Assembly: GCA_017880775.1 (NCBI GenBank)
Contig: JADGRQ010000015.1
Coordinates: 1 to 64,000 of the forward strand
Length of the DNA: 64,000 nucleotides
Source of the DNA: Burkholderiales bacterium
GTDB lineage: Bacteria > Pseudomonadota > Gammaproteobacteria > Burkholderiales > SG8-39
Direction of reading: 5' to 3'
Shown here: piece after piece, positions 26,919 to 35,975 of the stretch
Layout: every line of letters starts with the position of its first letter
How positions within the stretch are numbered: position 1 is the first letter of the stretch
Made by a program: the position numbers and the translations under genes
The notes under the pieces: model-generated
Told to the model about the DNA's origin: nothing
What the model saw: the letters and a program-made list of their open reading frames with translations, nothing else
Databases searched by the model: none

Positions 26919-27422
26919 CTACGGCTGGATGTAGGCGTAGCCTTTGGACTGGTACGCCATCAGCGAAATCCAGCTGTTGCCGATGACCTTGATCTCCGGG
27001 AGTACGTTCTCCGCCTTCGTTTCCTGCTGCCGGATTGCCACCGAGCACTGTTCGATGCCGTTGACCCCCGGCGCCTTGCTCAACTCCCCGATCCTGGCGG
27101 CGATCTTGCCGGCGAGTTCGCGGTCCTCGGGCTTGACCTTGCTCATGTCGGTCTGCACCAGCTTGGTCGCCGGTCCGCGGAACGCGATCACGAACTGCGG
27201 CGTCACGCCCTGCTTGATCAGCGAGGCGCGAGTCTCGTCGATCACGTTGAGTCGGTTGAGCAGGCCCTTGGCGTCGCCTTCCACGATGTCGAAAGCCACC
27301 TTCAGTTCCTTGACGCCGGACAGCACCGTGCGATCGTCCGCCTGCGCCTGCGCTGCGCCGGGTGCGTTGAGCGCCGCGACGGCGATTACGGCAATCGCGG
27401 ATACTGCGATTCTGCGGATCAT
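26919..27422 (-). CDS. Periplasmic DsrE/F-like protein
   Basis: A 167-residue exported protein with a Sec signal (MIRRIAVSAIAVIAVAALN.. cleaved near AQA) and a DsrE-fold body (LKVAFDIVEGDAKGLLNRLN, FVIAFRGPATKLVQTD). The start at 27422 is fixed by GGAGGAGATGAA; an upstream ATG at 27449 is not needed. Canonical sulfur-carrier DsrE cysteines are not evident; the single mature Cys is in IEQCSVAIRQQ. It is the last gene of the long catabolic operon, 37 bases after malic enzyme. Role unknown. Confidence 0.75.
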   Translation of the reverse strand: MIRRIAVSAIAVIAVAALNAPGAAQAQADDRTVLSGVKELKVAFDIVEGDAKGLLNRLNVIDETRASLIKQGVTPQFVIAFRGPATKLVQTDMSKVKPEDRELAGKIAARIGELSKAPGVNGIEQCSVAIRQQETKAENVLPEIKVIGNSWISLMAYQSKGYAYIQP

Positions 27423-27459
27423 TTCATCTCCTCCAAAGGTTGTTGTCATTTCCGCAGCC

Positions 27460-29109
27460 CTACACGTAGCTCGGATAGCGCGGGTCGTACATGTGCGACT
27501 TCACGTCGGCGAGAACGTCCTGCGGCCGCGGCTTGCCGGCAAGCCCGCTTGCGTATGCCGACTCGGCCACCGCGGTCGCGATTGCCGCCGAAACCTCGCG
27601 GATGCGCTCCAGCGCCGGGAAAAGGCTGCCCTGCTCGAGGTCGGCTTCGTCCACCCGTTCCGCAAGGCTGCGCGCCGCGGCCATGAACATGTCGTCGGTG
27701 ACATGGCGCGCGCGGCTGACGATCACGCCGAGTCCGACGCCGGGAAAGATATAAGAGTTGTTACCCTGCCGCGGCACGAACGTCCGTCCGTCGATCTTCA
27801 CCGGATCGAACGGGCTGCCGCAGGCGAACAGCGCGCGGCCGCCCGTCCACTGATAAGCCTGCTCCGCGGTGCACTCGGCTTTCGAAGTCGGGTTGGACAG
27901 CGCGAATACGATCGGCCGCTGGTTGACGCGTGCCATTTCCTCGAGCGCCTCGCGCGTGAACGTCCCTCCGACCGCGGCAACGCCGATGATGGCGGTCGGC
28001 TTGAGCGCTTTGACGGCTGAAAGGAAATCGCCGATCGGCGCGTGTTCGTGGGCGTAGGGCCGCTTGTGCTCTACGAGATCGGTTCGTCCTTTCACCACCA
28101 GGCCGCGGGAATCCATCAGCCAGCAGCGCTGGCGGGCCGCGGCCGGCTCGAGGCCCTGCGCGGCGATTGCCGCCACGGCAAGGTTGGCGATTCCGGTGGC
28201 GGCCTCCCCGGCGCCGAAGAACAGCAGCCTCTGGTCGGCGAGTTTCCCGCCGGTGACGCGCAGCGCGGAGAATATTCCGGCGAGGGCAACCGATGCGGTG
28301 CCCTGGATGTCGTCGTTGAAAGTGCAGATTCGGTCGCGGTACTTCGCCAGCAATCGGAACGCATTGTGATTGGCGAAGTCCTCGAACTGGATCACCACGC
28401 CGGGAAACACTTCCCGCGCGGCAGTGATCAGTTCGTCGATCAGCTCATCGTAGGCGGCGCCGGTAATTCGGTGCTGGCGCAGGCCGATGTAGAACGGATC
28501 GGCAAGCAGCGTCTCGTTGTTGGTGCCGACATCGATCGTGACGGGCAGGCAAAGGCTGGGATGGATCCCGGCGCACGCGGTGTAGAGCGAGAGCTTGCCG
28601 ACGGGGATGCCCATGCCCTGCGCGCCCTGGTCGCCCAGGCCGAGGATGCGCTCGCCGTCCGTGACGACGATAATGCCTGCCTGGTGCGGCCAGTTGCGCA
28701 GCACGCTCGCCACGCGGCCGCGGTCGTTGGCGCTGATGTAGATGCCGCGCGGGCGCTGGAAAATCTGGCCGAAGCGCTGGCAGGCGAGCCCTACGGTGGG
28801 CGTGTAGATGAGCGGCTGCATTTCGTCCACGTGATCGCAGATCACCCGGAAGAACAGCGCCTCGTTGCGGTCGTGCAATGCGTTCAGCGCGACGAACTTG
28901 TCGAGCGGATCGGCCATCGGCCGCAGGTACTGCAGCACGCGCGCCATTTGCACGTCCTGCGTGTGCACGTGCGGCGGAAGCAGGCCGCGCAGCCCCAGCG
29001 CGTCGCGTTCTTCCTCGGTGAAGGCGGTGCCCTTGTTGAGCAGGGGGTCCTGCAGCAGAGCCATTCCCTTTGGAATTTCCGGCGTTGGGCGTTGCGGAGG
29101 TGCAGCCAT
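27460..29109 (-). CDS. NAD-dependent malic enzyme (large, SfcA/MaeA type)
   Basis: Oxidative decarboxylation of malate to pyruvate with NAD(P)H production. The 549 residues carry YTPTVGLACQRF, the catalytic VTDGERILGLGDQGAQGMGIPVGK region, the metal site FNDDIQGTASVALAG and the nucleotide fold FFGAGEAATGIANL. Length matches the eukaryotic-like/MaeA class and there is no phosphotransacetylase tail as in MaeB. The start at 29109 follows AAGGAT. In the operon it would convert malate made by the fumarase/tartrate dehydratase pair to pyruvate. Confidence 0.95.
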   Translation of the reverse strand: MAAPPQRPTPEIPKGMALLQDPLLNKGTAFTEEERDALGLRGLLPPHVHTQDVQMARVLQYLRPMADPLDKFVALNALHDRNEALFFRVICDHVDEMQPLIYTPTVGLACQRFGQIFQRPRGIYISANDRGRVASVLRNWPHQAGIIVVTDGERILGLGDQGAQGMGIPVGKLSLYTACAGIHPSLCLPVTIDVGTNNETLLADPFYIGLRQHRITGAAYDELIDELITAAREVFPGVVIQFEDFANHNAFRLLAKYRDRICTFNDDIQGTASVALAGIFSALRVTGGKLADQRLLFFGAGEAATGIANLAVAAIAAQGLEPAAARQRCWLMDSRGLVVKGRTDLVEHKRPYAHEHAPIGDFLSAVKALKPTAIIGVAAVGGTFTREALEEMARVNQRPIVFALSNPTSKAECTAEQAYQWTGGRALFACGSPFDPVKIDGRTFVPRQGNNSYIFPGVGLGVIVSRARHVTDDMFMAAARSLAERVDEADLEQGSLFPALERIREVSAAIATAVAESAYASGLAGKPRPQDVLADVKSHMYDPRYPSYV

Positions 29110-29169
29110 GGTGTGGATCCTTGTTGAACAAAACACGGCCCTGGATTGGGGGTCACGCGATCGCGCAGC

Positions 29170-29661
29170 TTACTCCCGCGAACGGCGCCCGCTTTGATTC
29201 ATTTCAATCAGGTCCGAGGCCATCAGCTCGGGCTCGATCCCCTCGGCCTCGGAGGCCGCGAAGTTCAGCTCGACCTTGATGCCGTTCGGATCGAAGAGAA
29301 ACAACTGGAACAGCGCCTGATCGTTGGCTCGCCGCTGCGTGAACGCGACGCCGCGCGAGCGCAGGTGAGCGAGCATCTCGCGCAGGCCGGCGGCGCGAAA
29401 CGCGATGTGATCGAGCGCGCCGGTGCCGGCCCCCGCGTCCTGCGAGGTGCGGCCGAGGAATTTCTTCTGGACCTCGCCGGCCTTCGCGGCGCTCGGCCCG
29501 ATGTGCACCACGTCGCGCCCATCGAGGTACATCCAGTACACGGGAAAGCCGAACTCCGGGTGTGGGCCTTCTTCCATGCCGAGCACCGCACGGTACCAGT
29601 CGCGCGTCGCCTCCTGGTCGTCGGTGGCGACGAGAAAGTGCTCGATGTGCGACAGCGGCAT
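29170..29661 (-). CDS. VOC family protein (glyoxalase/extradiol dioxygenase-like)
   Basis: A 163-residue vicinal-oxygen-chelate protein with two beta-alpha-beta-beta-beta modules. Metal ligands appear as H9 or H6 in SHIEHFLV, a His in LDHIAF and a Glu in IKVELNF. Such proteins can be dioxygenases, glyoxalases or isomerases. Position in the operon, 10 bases after the flavoprotein gene and 60 before malic enzyme, suggests a catabolic step on the operon's substrate; the reaction is not known. Confidence 0.85.
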   Translation of the reverse strand: MPLSHIEHFLVATDDQEATRDWYRAVLGMEEGPHPEFGFPVYWMYLDGRDVVHIGPSAAKAGEVQKKFLGRTSQDAGAGTGALDHIAFRAAGLREMLAHLRSRGVAFTQRRANDQALFQLFLFDPNGIKVELNFAASEAEGIEPELMASDLIEMNQSGRRSRE

Positions 29662-29671
29662 GCGGTCGATC

Positions 29672-31393
29672 TTATTTCAGCAGTGTCTCACCCGGCCTCA
29701 CGCGGCTGAACGCGACCGCCTTCATCGCGATCTCCAGCCCACCGCCGCCTGCGCGAACGCTGGTGTAGGCCGACTGCTCGAGCGGACCGGTCTCGGGGAA
29801 ATCGCTCCGGAAATGCGCTCCGCGCGAGTCTTGCCGCGCCAGCGCTGCCGCGGCGATCGCCTGGCTGGTTTCGACCAGGCTCTTCAGGTTCATCCAGTCG
29901 TGCCACGAAAGATTGAACGCACGGTCGGCGTTCACGCCGAGCGCGTGCGCATCGAGCGCGGCATCGATGTCGCGCAACTCGCGCGCGGCTGTTTCGAGCT
30001 CGCCGCCCTCCCGGATGATCCCGACCTTGTCCCACATCAGTCCGTAGAGGCGCTCGCGCACTTCTTCCAGCGCACCATGCGAACCCGGTGTACCACGCAA
30101 CGGCCGCTCGCACGCGGCGACGGCCGCCTCGATCACGTCACGATCCGCATCGCGCAACTTTCCTCCGTCCGTCACCCACGCCGACATCGCATCGCCCGCC
30201 ACACCGCCGAACACCGTGGAATTGGCAACGCCGTTGCCGCCGAGCCGGTTCGCGCCATGCACGCCGCCCGCGTCCTCGCCCGCCACGAACAGGCCCGGCA
30301 GCGTGGTGCTGCAATCGGGGTTGAACTCGACTCCGCCCATCATGTAGTGCGCGGTGGGCACCACTTCGACCAGGCCGCCGGCGAGATCGAAGCCGCAGTC
30401 GGCGCAGCGCTCGACCATACCCTTGAACTCCTTGCGCACGCGCTCCGGCCCGAGATGCGCCATCGCGATGTACAAGCCGCCGTTGGGGGTGACGCGCCCG
30501 GCGCGCATTTCGGACATCATCGAGCGCGAGACGACGTCGCGCGTCGCGCGCTCGAGTTTCGGGTCGTAGTTCTGCATGAAGCGTTGATTGACGCCATTCA
30601 GCAGGTAGCCGCCCGAGCCGCGCAGACCCTCTTCCAGCACCGTGCCGGTCATGCGCGTATGCGTCCCGGCGAGCAATCCGGTCGGGTGAAACTGCACCAT
30701 CTCCATATCGCGCAGGGGCAGGCCCGCGCGCAGCGCCATCGCCAGCCCGTCGCAGCTCTTGTCGCCCGAGGGCGTGTGGTATTTGTACATCGTCGGCCCC
30801 CCGCCGGTGGCGAGCAGCACGGCCTTCGCGCGCACCAGCACGTACTCGCCGGTGCGCATGTCGATCATCAGCACGCCGGCGAGCGCGTCGCCCGCTTTCG
30901 TTTTCACCAACTCCACCGCGCGATGCTCTTCCAGGCGCCCGATGTCGCGCGCCCACACCTGTTCGGCGAGCCGGTTGATGATCTCGATGCCGGTCAGGTC
31001 GCCCTTGTGCACCGTGCGGTCGAAGGTCTGCCCGGCAAAGGCCTTCTGGTGGATGCTGCCGTCGGGATTGCGGTCGAAGAAGCAGCCGAGTTCGTTCTCG
31101 AGTTCATGGATGCGCTCGACCGCGAGCGTCACCAGCTTCCAGGCGAGGTCCTGGTCAGGCAGCCACTTGCCGCCCTCGATGGTGTCCATGAAATGGCGCT
31201 CAATCGAGTCGCCGGCCGCGAGCGCGACGTTGTAGCCGCCCTGCACCATGCGCGTGCAGCCGCATTTGCCGAGCAGGCCCTTCACCGCGACGGTGATCGA
31301 GAGTTCCGGCGCCCCCTGGTGGGCGTGCAGCGCGGCGAACAGCCCGGCGCCGCCCGAGCCGAGGATCAGGATGTCGGTGGAAAGCTCGCGCAT
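29672..31393 (-). CDS. Fumarate reductase/succinate dehydrogenase-like flavoprotein subunit
   Basis: A 573-residue FAD protein. The N-terminal Rossmann motif is ILGSGGAGLFAAL. Active-site segments of the family are intact: FHPTGL, EEGLRGSGG, PTAHYMMGG and GANRLGGNG. Where SdhA/FrdA carry the His that binds FAD covalently (SHT..QGG), this protein has GCTRMVQGG, so the His is replaced by Cys and the flavin is probably non-covalent or differently attached. The iron-sulfur and membrane partners are encoded eight genes upstream in the same operon (37855-39283). It may act on fumarate/succinate or a substituted analogue. Confidence 0.9.
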   Translation of the reverse strand: MRELSTDILILGSGGAGLFAALHAHQGAPELSITVAVKGLLGKCGCTRMVQGGYNVALAAGDSIERHFMDTIEGGKWLPDQDLAWKLVTLAVERIHELENELGCFFDRNPDGSIHQKAFAGQTFDRTVHKGDLTGIEIINRLAEQVWARDIGRLEEHRAVELVKTKAGDALAGVLMIDMRTGEYVLVRAKAVLLATGGGPTMYKYHTPSGDKSCDGLAMALRAGLPLRDMEMVQFHPTGLLAGTHTRMTGTVLEEGLRGSGGYLLNGVNQRFMQNYDPKLERATRDVVSRSMMSEMRAGRVTPNGGLYIAMAHLGPERVRKEFKGMVERCADCGFDLAGGLVEVVPTAHYMMGGVEFNPDCSTTLPGLFVAGEDAGGVHGANRLGGNGVANSTVFGGVAGDAMSAWVTDGGKLRDADRDVIEAAVAACERPLRGTPGSHGALEEVRERLYGLMWDKVGIIREGGELETAARELRDIDAALDAHALGVNADRAFNLSWHDWMNLKSLVETSQAIAAAALARQDSRGAHFRSDFPETGPLEQSAYTSVRAGGGGLEIAMKAVAFSRVRPGETLLK

Positions 31394-31397
31394 CCCG

Positions 31398-32186
31398 TCA
31401 CTTGCCTGCCGGCACCACGGCGCGCATTCCGCCCAGATGCATACCCGAATCGAGATCGATCAGCTCGCCCGTGATCGTGCGCGCGCCGATCAGCCACACC
31501 ACCGCCTCTGCGACGTCCTCGGCGGAACAGGCGCGGCCAAGCGGCGTGGTCTGCTCGTAGCCGGCTTTCAGCTTCTCGTAGGCCTCCTGCCCGATGCCGT
31601 CGGTGAACCAGCGCGTCGTGATCATGCCGGGGCAGACCGCGTTCACGCGCACCTGCGGCGCAAGCGCGCGCGCAAAATGCAGGGTCATCGCATTCACGCC
31701 GCCTTTCGATGCGACGTAGGGAACCGACGATCCGATGCCCTGCGACCCCGCGATCGACGAGACATTGACGATCGCGCCGTCGCCGCTTGCCTTCAGATGC
31801 GGCGCGGCGGCGCGCAGCATCTGGAAGCTGCCGACAACGTTGACACCGAGGATGCGGGCGAAGGCGGCCGCATCGAGCGCGTCCCAGTTGGCTGAGCCAG
31901 CAAAGGTGGTGACGCCGGCGTTGTTGACCAGCGCATCGAGCCGGCCCCAGCGCTCGAGCGTCGATTGCACGATACGGCGGCACGCGGCGTCGTCCGAGAC
32001 GTCGCCCTGGCAGAGCAGTGCTTCGGCGCCAGTTGCCCGGCAGTGCGCCTCCGATTCGCGCGCCTCGCGTTCGCTCTTCGCGTAGTTGATGGTCACGTTC
32101 CAGCCGCGCCCGGCGAGCATCAGCGCCACCGCGGCGCCGACGCCGGTTGCTGAGCCGGTGACGATTGCCGTCTTGCTTGGCTTCAT
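31398..32186 (-). CDS. SDR family oxidoreductase (FabG-like)
   Basis: A 262-residue classical short-chain dehydrogenase: TGSATGVGAAVAL dinucleotide motif, NNAGV, catalytic Ser in VSSIAGSQG and Y-x3-K in PYVASKGG. The start at 32186 is fixed by the ribosome site AAGGGGAG. It lies 4 bases before the flavoprotein gene and 13 after the TRAP permease gene. It probably oxidises or reduces a hydroxy/keto intermediate of the operon's pathway; exact substrate unknown. Confidence 0.92.
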   Translation of the reverse strand: MKPSKTAIVTGSATGVGAAVALMLAGRGWNVTINYAKSEREARESEAHCRATGAEALLCQGDVSDDAACRRIVQSTLERWGRLDALVNNAGVTTFAGSANWDALDAAAFARILGVNVVGSFQMLRAAAPHLKASGDGAIVNVSSIAGSQGIGSSVPYVASKGGVNAMTLHFARALAPQVRVNAVCPGMITTRWFTDGIGQEAYEKLKAGYEQTTPLGRACSAEDVAEAVVWLIGARTITGELIDLDSGMHLGGMRAVVPAGK

Positions 32187-32199
32187 GATCGACTCCCCT

Positions 32200-34302
32200 T
32201 CACGCGCTCTGTGGCGCGGCACGGCCGCGCAGCGACTGCGATACGACAACGACCGCGAGCAGACCGAGCCCGATCCAGTCGAACAGTGCCTTCGGATAGA
32301 CCAGCATCAGGCCCGCGATGATCAGCAACCAGCGCTCGATCCAATTGGTCCGCCGGAACAGCCAGTTCTGCATGCCCGCGGCGAGCGCGGCGATGCCGAT
32401 TGCGGCGGTGACCGTGACCAGCGCGATCGATCCCCAGTCGGCGCCACCGAGCGTCTTGATCGAACCGGTGAGCAGCAGGCCCGTTCCTGAAGGATCAAGC
32501 ACGAACATGAACGGCACCAGGAAGGCGGGCATGGTGTACTTCCAGGATTGCATCGTCGTCCTGTACGGATCGCCTCCGGTGATGGCCGCGGCCGCGAACG
32601 GCGACAGCGCCGTCGGCGGCGACACCTCCGAGAGCACCGCGTAATAGAAGATGAACATATGCGCGGCGAAATCAGGCACGCCGAGCTGGATCAGCGCCGG
32701 CGCTGCGATTACCGCGCAGATGATATACGAGGCAGTGACGGGCACCGCGAGCCCGACGATCCAGACGATCGCGCAGGTGAAGAACGCGGTGAGCAGCAGC
32801 TTCATGTCGTGCAGCAGCGCCGCAGTCTGCTCGACGCCGAACAGGGCCACGCCGCCCGCGAGCAGGCGGGCGCCGGAATCGGCGTAGGACAGCACGATCG
32901 AACTGAATTTCAGTCCCAGCCCGGTCAGGGTCACCACTCCTACGATGACGCCGGCAGCGGCGCAGGTGGCGGCGACGCTGATCACGCCGATGGAACCGTT
33001 CTCCAGTGCCTTTACCAGCCCGGAGTTCCACAGCCCCTTCACGACCGGGATCTTCCCGCGGAACCAGTCGTAGGGAATCAGCGCGCAATCGCGGTTGAGG
33101 AACGAAACCACAAACGAGACTACGGTGGCCCAGAACACCGACAGAACCGGCGAGTAGCCGAGCAGCATGAAGAAGATGATCGCCACCAGCGACAGGAAGT
33201 GAAAGCCGAGGCGTTTGCTGAGCTGCCAGGCGGTGGCATGCCGTTCGATCGGCACGTTGTGCATGCCGAACTTGCGCGCATCGATCTCGACCATCAGGAA
33301 TATTCCCAGGTAGTACAGCAGCGTCGGGATGGTTGCCATCAGGATCACGTCGAGATACGAGATCTTGAGGAACTCCGCAATCAGGAATGCCGCCGCGCCG
33401 AGCACCGGTGGCGAGAGGATCGCACCCAGCCCGCCCGCGGCAAGCAGCCCGCCCGCGGCATCCTTGCCGTAGCCGGCTTTCGCCAGCATCGGGTAGGCGA
33501 CCGATCCGATCGTCACCGTGGTGGCCACGCCGGAACCGGACGGCCCGCCGAGCAGGAATGACGCCAGCACCACCGTGCGCCCGGCGCCCGAGGGCTTGCC
33601 GCCCATCGCCGCGAACGAAAAGTCGAGAAAGAATTTGCCGGCGCCGGAGAACTGCAGGAACGCGCCGTAGATCGTGAACAGGATGATGAGCGACGAGGAA
33701 ACATCCACCGCCACGCCGAAAATTCCTTCCAGCGTCATGTACATGTGCCCGACCAGGCGCGCGATGTCGTAGGACTTGTGCGTCCACGGCGGAGGCAGCA
33801 GCTCCCCGCCGATCGCATACAGCAGGAACGCGACGCAGACCGCGGGCATGATCCAGCCCGAGGTGCGGCGCGCCACTTCCAGCACCAGCACGATGAAGGT
33901 GGCGCCGAAGACGATGTCCCAGTTGTCGGGCGTGATGTTGCGGTCGGTGAACTCGTCGCCGCCGACCAGCATGTACACGACCGCGGCGACGCCGGCGAGC
34001 GCGAGCACAACGTCCCACCACGTAATCCTGGCGCGGTAGCGCGGCAACGCGGGAAACAGCAGAAACCCGAGGAACAGCACGAACCCGACGTGGATCGGGC
34101 GCAGCGCCTGTGTCGGCACGATGCTGTAGGCCGCGTAGAGGTGGAACACCGACATCACCAGCGCCACCAACGTGATGAACACGCCGACCGCGCCGCTCGG
34201 CTTGCGCGACGCGCCCTCTTCGGCTTCGATGAACTCCTCGGCCTTCTTCAGCGATTCCTCGCTGACGACGACCTCGTCCGCCGGTTTCTTCTCGTCCGCC
34301 AT
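32200..34302 (-). CDS. TRAP transporter fused permease (4TM-12TM), TAXI type
   Basis: A 700-residue membrane protein combining the small (4-TM) and large (12-TM) TRAP subunits. The N-terminal ~35 residues are charged and cytosolic, followed by about 16-18 membrane helices. AAGGLGAILSPPVLGAAAF and SEVSPPTALSPFAAAAITGG are the family's substrate-path motifs. It works with the TAXI receptor encoded 16 bases upstream to import a dicarboxylate or other organic acid by ion gradient. Confidence 0.95.
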   Translation of the reverse strand: MADEKKPADEVVVSEESLKKAEEFIEAEEGASRKPSGAVGVFITLVALVMSVFHLYAAYSIVPTQALRPIHVGFVLFLGFLLFPALPRYRARITWWDVVLALAGVAAVVYMLVGGDEFTDRNITPDNWDIVFGATFIVLVLEVARRTSGWIMPAVCVAFLLYAIGGELLPPPWTHKSYDIARLVGHMYMTLEGIFGVAVDVSSSLIILFTIYGAFLQFSGAGKFFLDFSFAAMGGKPSGAGRTVVLASFLLGGPSGSGVATTVTIGSVAYPMLAKAGYGKDAAGGLLAAGGLGAILSPPVLGAAAFLIAEFLKISYLDVILMATIPTLLYYLGIFLMVEIDARKFGMHNVPIERHATAWQLSKRLGFHFLSLVAIIFFMLLGYSPVLSVFWATVVSFVVSFLNRDCALIPYDWFRGKIPVVKGLWNSGLVKALENGSIGVISVAATCAAAGVIVGVVTLTGLGLKFSSIVLSYADSGARLLAGGVALFGVEQTAALLHDMKLLLTAFFTCAIVWIVGLAVPVTASYIICAVIAAPALIQLGVPDFAAHMFIFYYAVLSEVSPPTALSPFAAAAITGGDPYRTTMQSWKYTMPAFLVPFMFVLDPSGTGLLLTGSIKTLGGADWGSIALVTVTAAIGIAALAAGMQNWLFRRTNWIERWLLIIAGLMLVYPKALFDWIGLGLLAVVVVSQSLRGRAAPQSA

Positions 34303-34318
34303 GCCCCGGCCCGCGGCC

Positions 34319-35284
34319 CTATTTCAGCTTGATGCCCTTCTCCGCGAAATACTTGATCGCGCCGGGATGGAACGGGATCACCGCCGCGTCGTTGCTCTGG
34401 TACTTCAGATCGAAGTTCTCGGCTTCCTTGTGCACCGTAACCAGCTCGGCCTTCTTGTCGAAAATGGTCTTGACGATGTCGTAGGCAGCCTTGTCGCTCA
34501 TGCTGGCATTCGTCACCAAGGTGTTCCACACGGTGGCGTTCTTGTTGTCGGCGTCCATGCCGGAGTAGGTGGACTTCGGAATCACATCCTCGATGTAGAG
34601 ATTCCCGTACTTCTTGTTCATTCCCTTCACTGCTTCCGCGTGATCGATCATCTTGATCTTCACGCCCGGCGTGGCGGCGAGGTCGGTGATGGATGCGGTG
34701 GGCAGCCCACCGACCCAGAAGAAGGCATCGATCTTGCGGTCCTTGATCGCGTTCACCGATTCGGCTACACCGAGGCGCTCGCGCTTCATGTCCTTGTCCT
34801 TGTCGAGGCCGGAGGCCTCGATCACGCGAAACGCCATCACTTCCGTAGCGCTCCCCGGCGAACCGGTCGAGACGCGCTTGCCCTTCAGGTCGGCCATCTT
34901 GCTGATCCCGGCACCCTCGATCGAAACCACGTGCATGCGGTTCGGATATAGGACCATCAGCGTGCGCACCGGCACCTTGCCGCTCTTGAATTTGTCCACG
35001 CCGTTGTAGGCGTCGAGTCCGGCATCGACCATCGAAAAAGCAATATAGGGCTTGCCGCTCGCGATCAGCTGCAGGTTCGCAACCGAGCCGCCAGTGACTT
35101 CCGCCGTGGCCTGCATGCCGGGCACATACTTGGAGAGCACTGCGGCCACGCCGCCGCCGAGCGGATAGTAGACGCCGCCCGTCCCACCCGTCGCGATCGA
35201 CAGATTGATCTTCTCCTGACCGCCGGCAACGCCCGCAATGGCGACGCCGGCAGCAACGGCTGCGAATCGAATCAAGCTTTGCAT
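34319..35284 (-). CDS. TAXI family TRAP transporter solute receptor
   Basis: A 321-residue periplasmic binding protein with a Sec signal ending near AGVAGG. The mature protein carries the TAXI hallmarks: SIATGGTGGVYYPLGGG, MVDAGLDAYNG, STGSPGSATEVMA and FFWVGGLPTASI. The ATG at 35284 follows AGGAGGTTTCA. It is the partner of the fused permease immediately downstream. Known TAXI ligands are few (for example glutamate and alpha-ketoglutarate), so the ligand must be tested. Confidence 0.95.
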   Translation of the reverse strand: MQSLIRFAAVAAGVAIAGVAGGQEKINLSIATGGTGGVYYPLGGGVAAVLSKYVPGMQATAEVTGGSVANLQLIASGKPYIAFSMVDAGLDAYNGVDKFKSGKVPVRTLMVLYPNRMHVVSIEGAGISKMADLKGKRVSTGSPGSATEVMAFRVIEASGLDKDKDMKRERLGVAESVNAIKDRKIDAFFWVGGLPTASITDLAATPGVKIKMIDHAEAVKGMNKKYGNLYIEDVIPKSTYSGMDADNKNATVWNTLVTNASMSDKAAYDIVKTIFDKKAELVTVHKEAENFDLKYQSNDAAVIPFHPGAIKYFAEKGIKLK

Positions 35285-35359
35285 TGAAACCTCCTGGATT
35301 GGTGGGCGCTCTGGGATCGGCGCCTCGATGAACCGCTGGAGCGCGATGTTACTTGATTT

Positions 35360-35968
35360 TTACTTCACCCCGAGCCGCGCAAGCACTTCCGCTCGCCGCG
35401 CCTGGGCGCTGCGTTTCACCTCGGTATAGAGGCTGCCGCCGTGGCTGTCCATCGCGACCAGCAGCGGCCCGAAACCCTTCACGCGGAACTTCCACAGCGA
35501 CTCCGGATTGAGGTCGTCGAGATCGACGTCCTCGATCGCTTCGACCCAGGTGGTCTCGAGCGCCGCGGTGCCGCCGATGATCGCCAGATAGACACCGCCC
35601 AGATCGGTGAACGCGGCAGCTGAAGCCTCGCGCAGACCGCCCTTGCCGATGATGATGCGCACCCCGCACTGCAGCATCAGCGGCCGCGTGAAGCGCTCCA
35701 TGCGGTCGCTGGTGGTGGTGCCGACGCAGACCGGAGCGTAGCCGGAAGGATGCTCGTCGCTTGCGTCCACCCGCTTGACGTTCGGCGCGGTGTGGATCAC
35801 CGCGTGGCCGCGCAGGTCGAAGCGCGTCTTGCGGCCGCGGTCGAACATGTGAATCTGCGTCGCGTCGCGGATGCCGTACAGCGTGCCGTTCAGGGTGACG
35901 GTGTCGTTCACGCGCAGCGCGCGCACCTGGTGCTCGCTGACCGGTGCGGTGAAATCGTGGTGCGCCAT
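35360..35968 (-). CDS. Class I fumarase / L(+)-tartrate dehydratase, beta (C-terminal) subunit
   Basis: A 202-residue swivelling domain subunit. VTLNGTLYGIRDATQIHMF, DEHPSGYAPVCVGTTTSDRMERF and VRIIIGKGGL are the conserved segments of the TtdB/FumA C-terminal family. It pairs with the alpha subunit encoded 7 bases upstream to form an iron-sulfur hydro-lyase. Whether the pair hydrates fumarate, dehydrates tartrate or acts on mesaconate-like acids is not decidable from sequence. Confidence 0.93.
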   Translation of the reverse strand: MAHHDFTAPVSEHQVRALRVNDTVTLNGTLYGIRDATQIHMFDRGRKTRFDLRGHAVIHTAPNVKRVDASDEHPSGYAPVCVGTTTSDRMERFTRPLMLQCGVRIIIGKGGLREASAAAFTDLGGVYLAIIGGTAALETTWVEAIEDVDLDDLNPESLWKFRVKGFGPLLVAMDSHGGSLYTEVKRSAQARRAEVLARLGVK

Positions 35969-35975
35969 CGTGTGC

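Noticed and set aside
26887..27048. Upstream extension of the NHL fragment frame
   Set aside because: It runs inside the dsrE-like gene in a different frame and has no propeller-like sequence.
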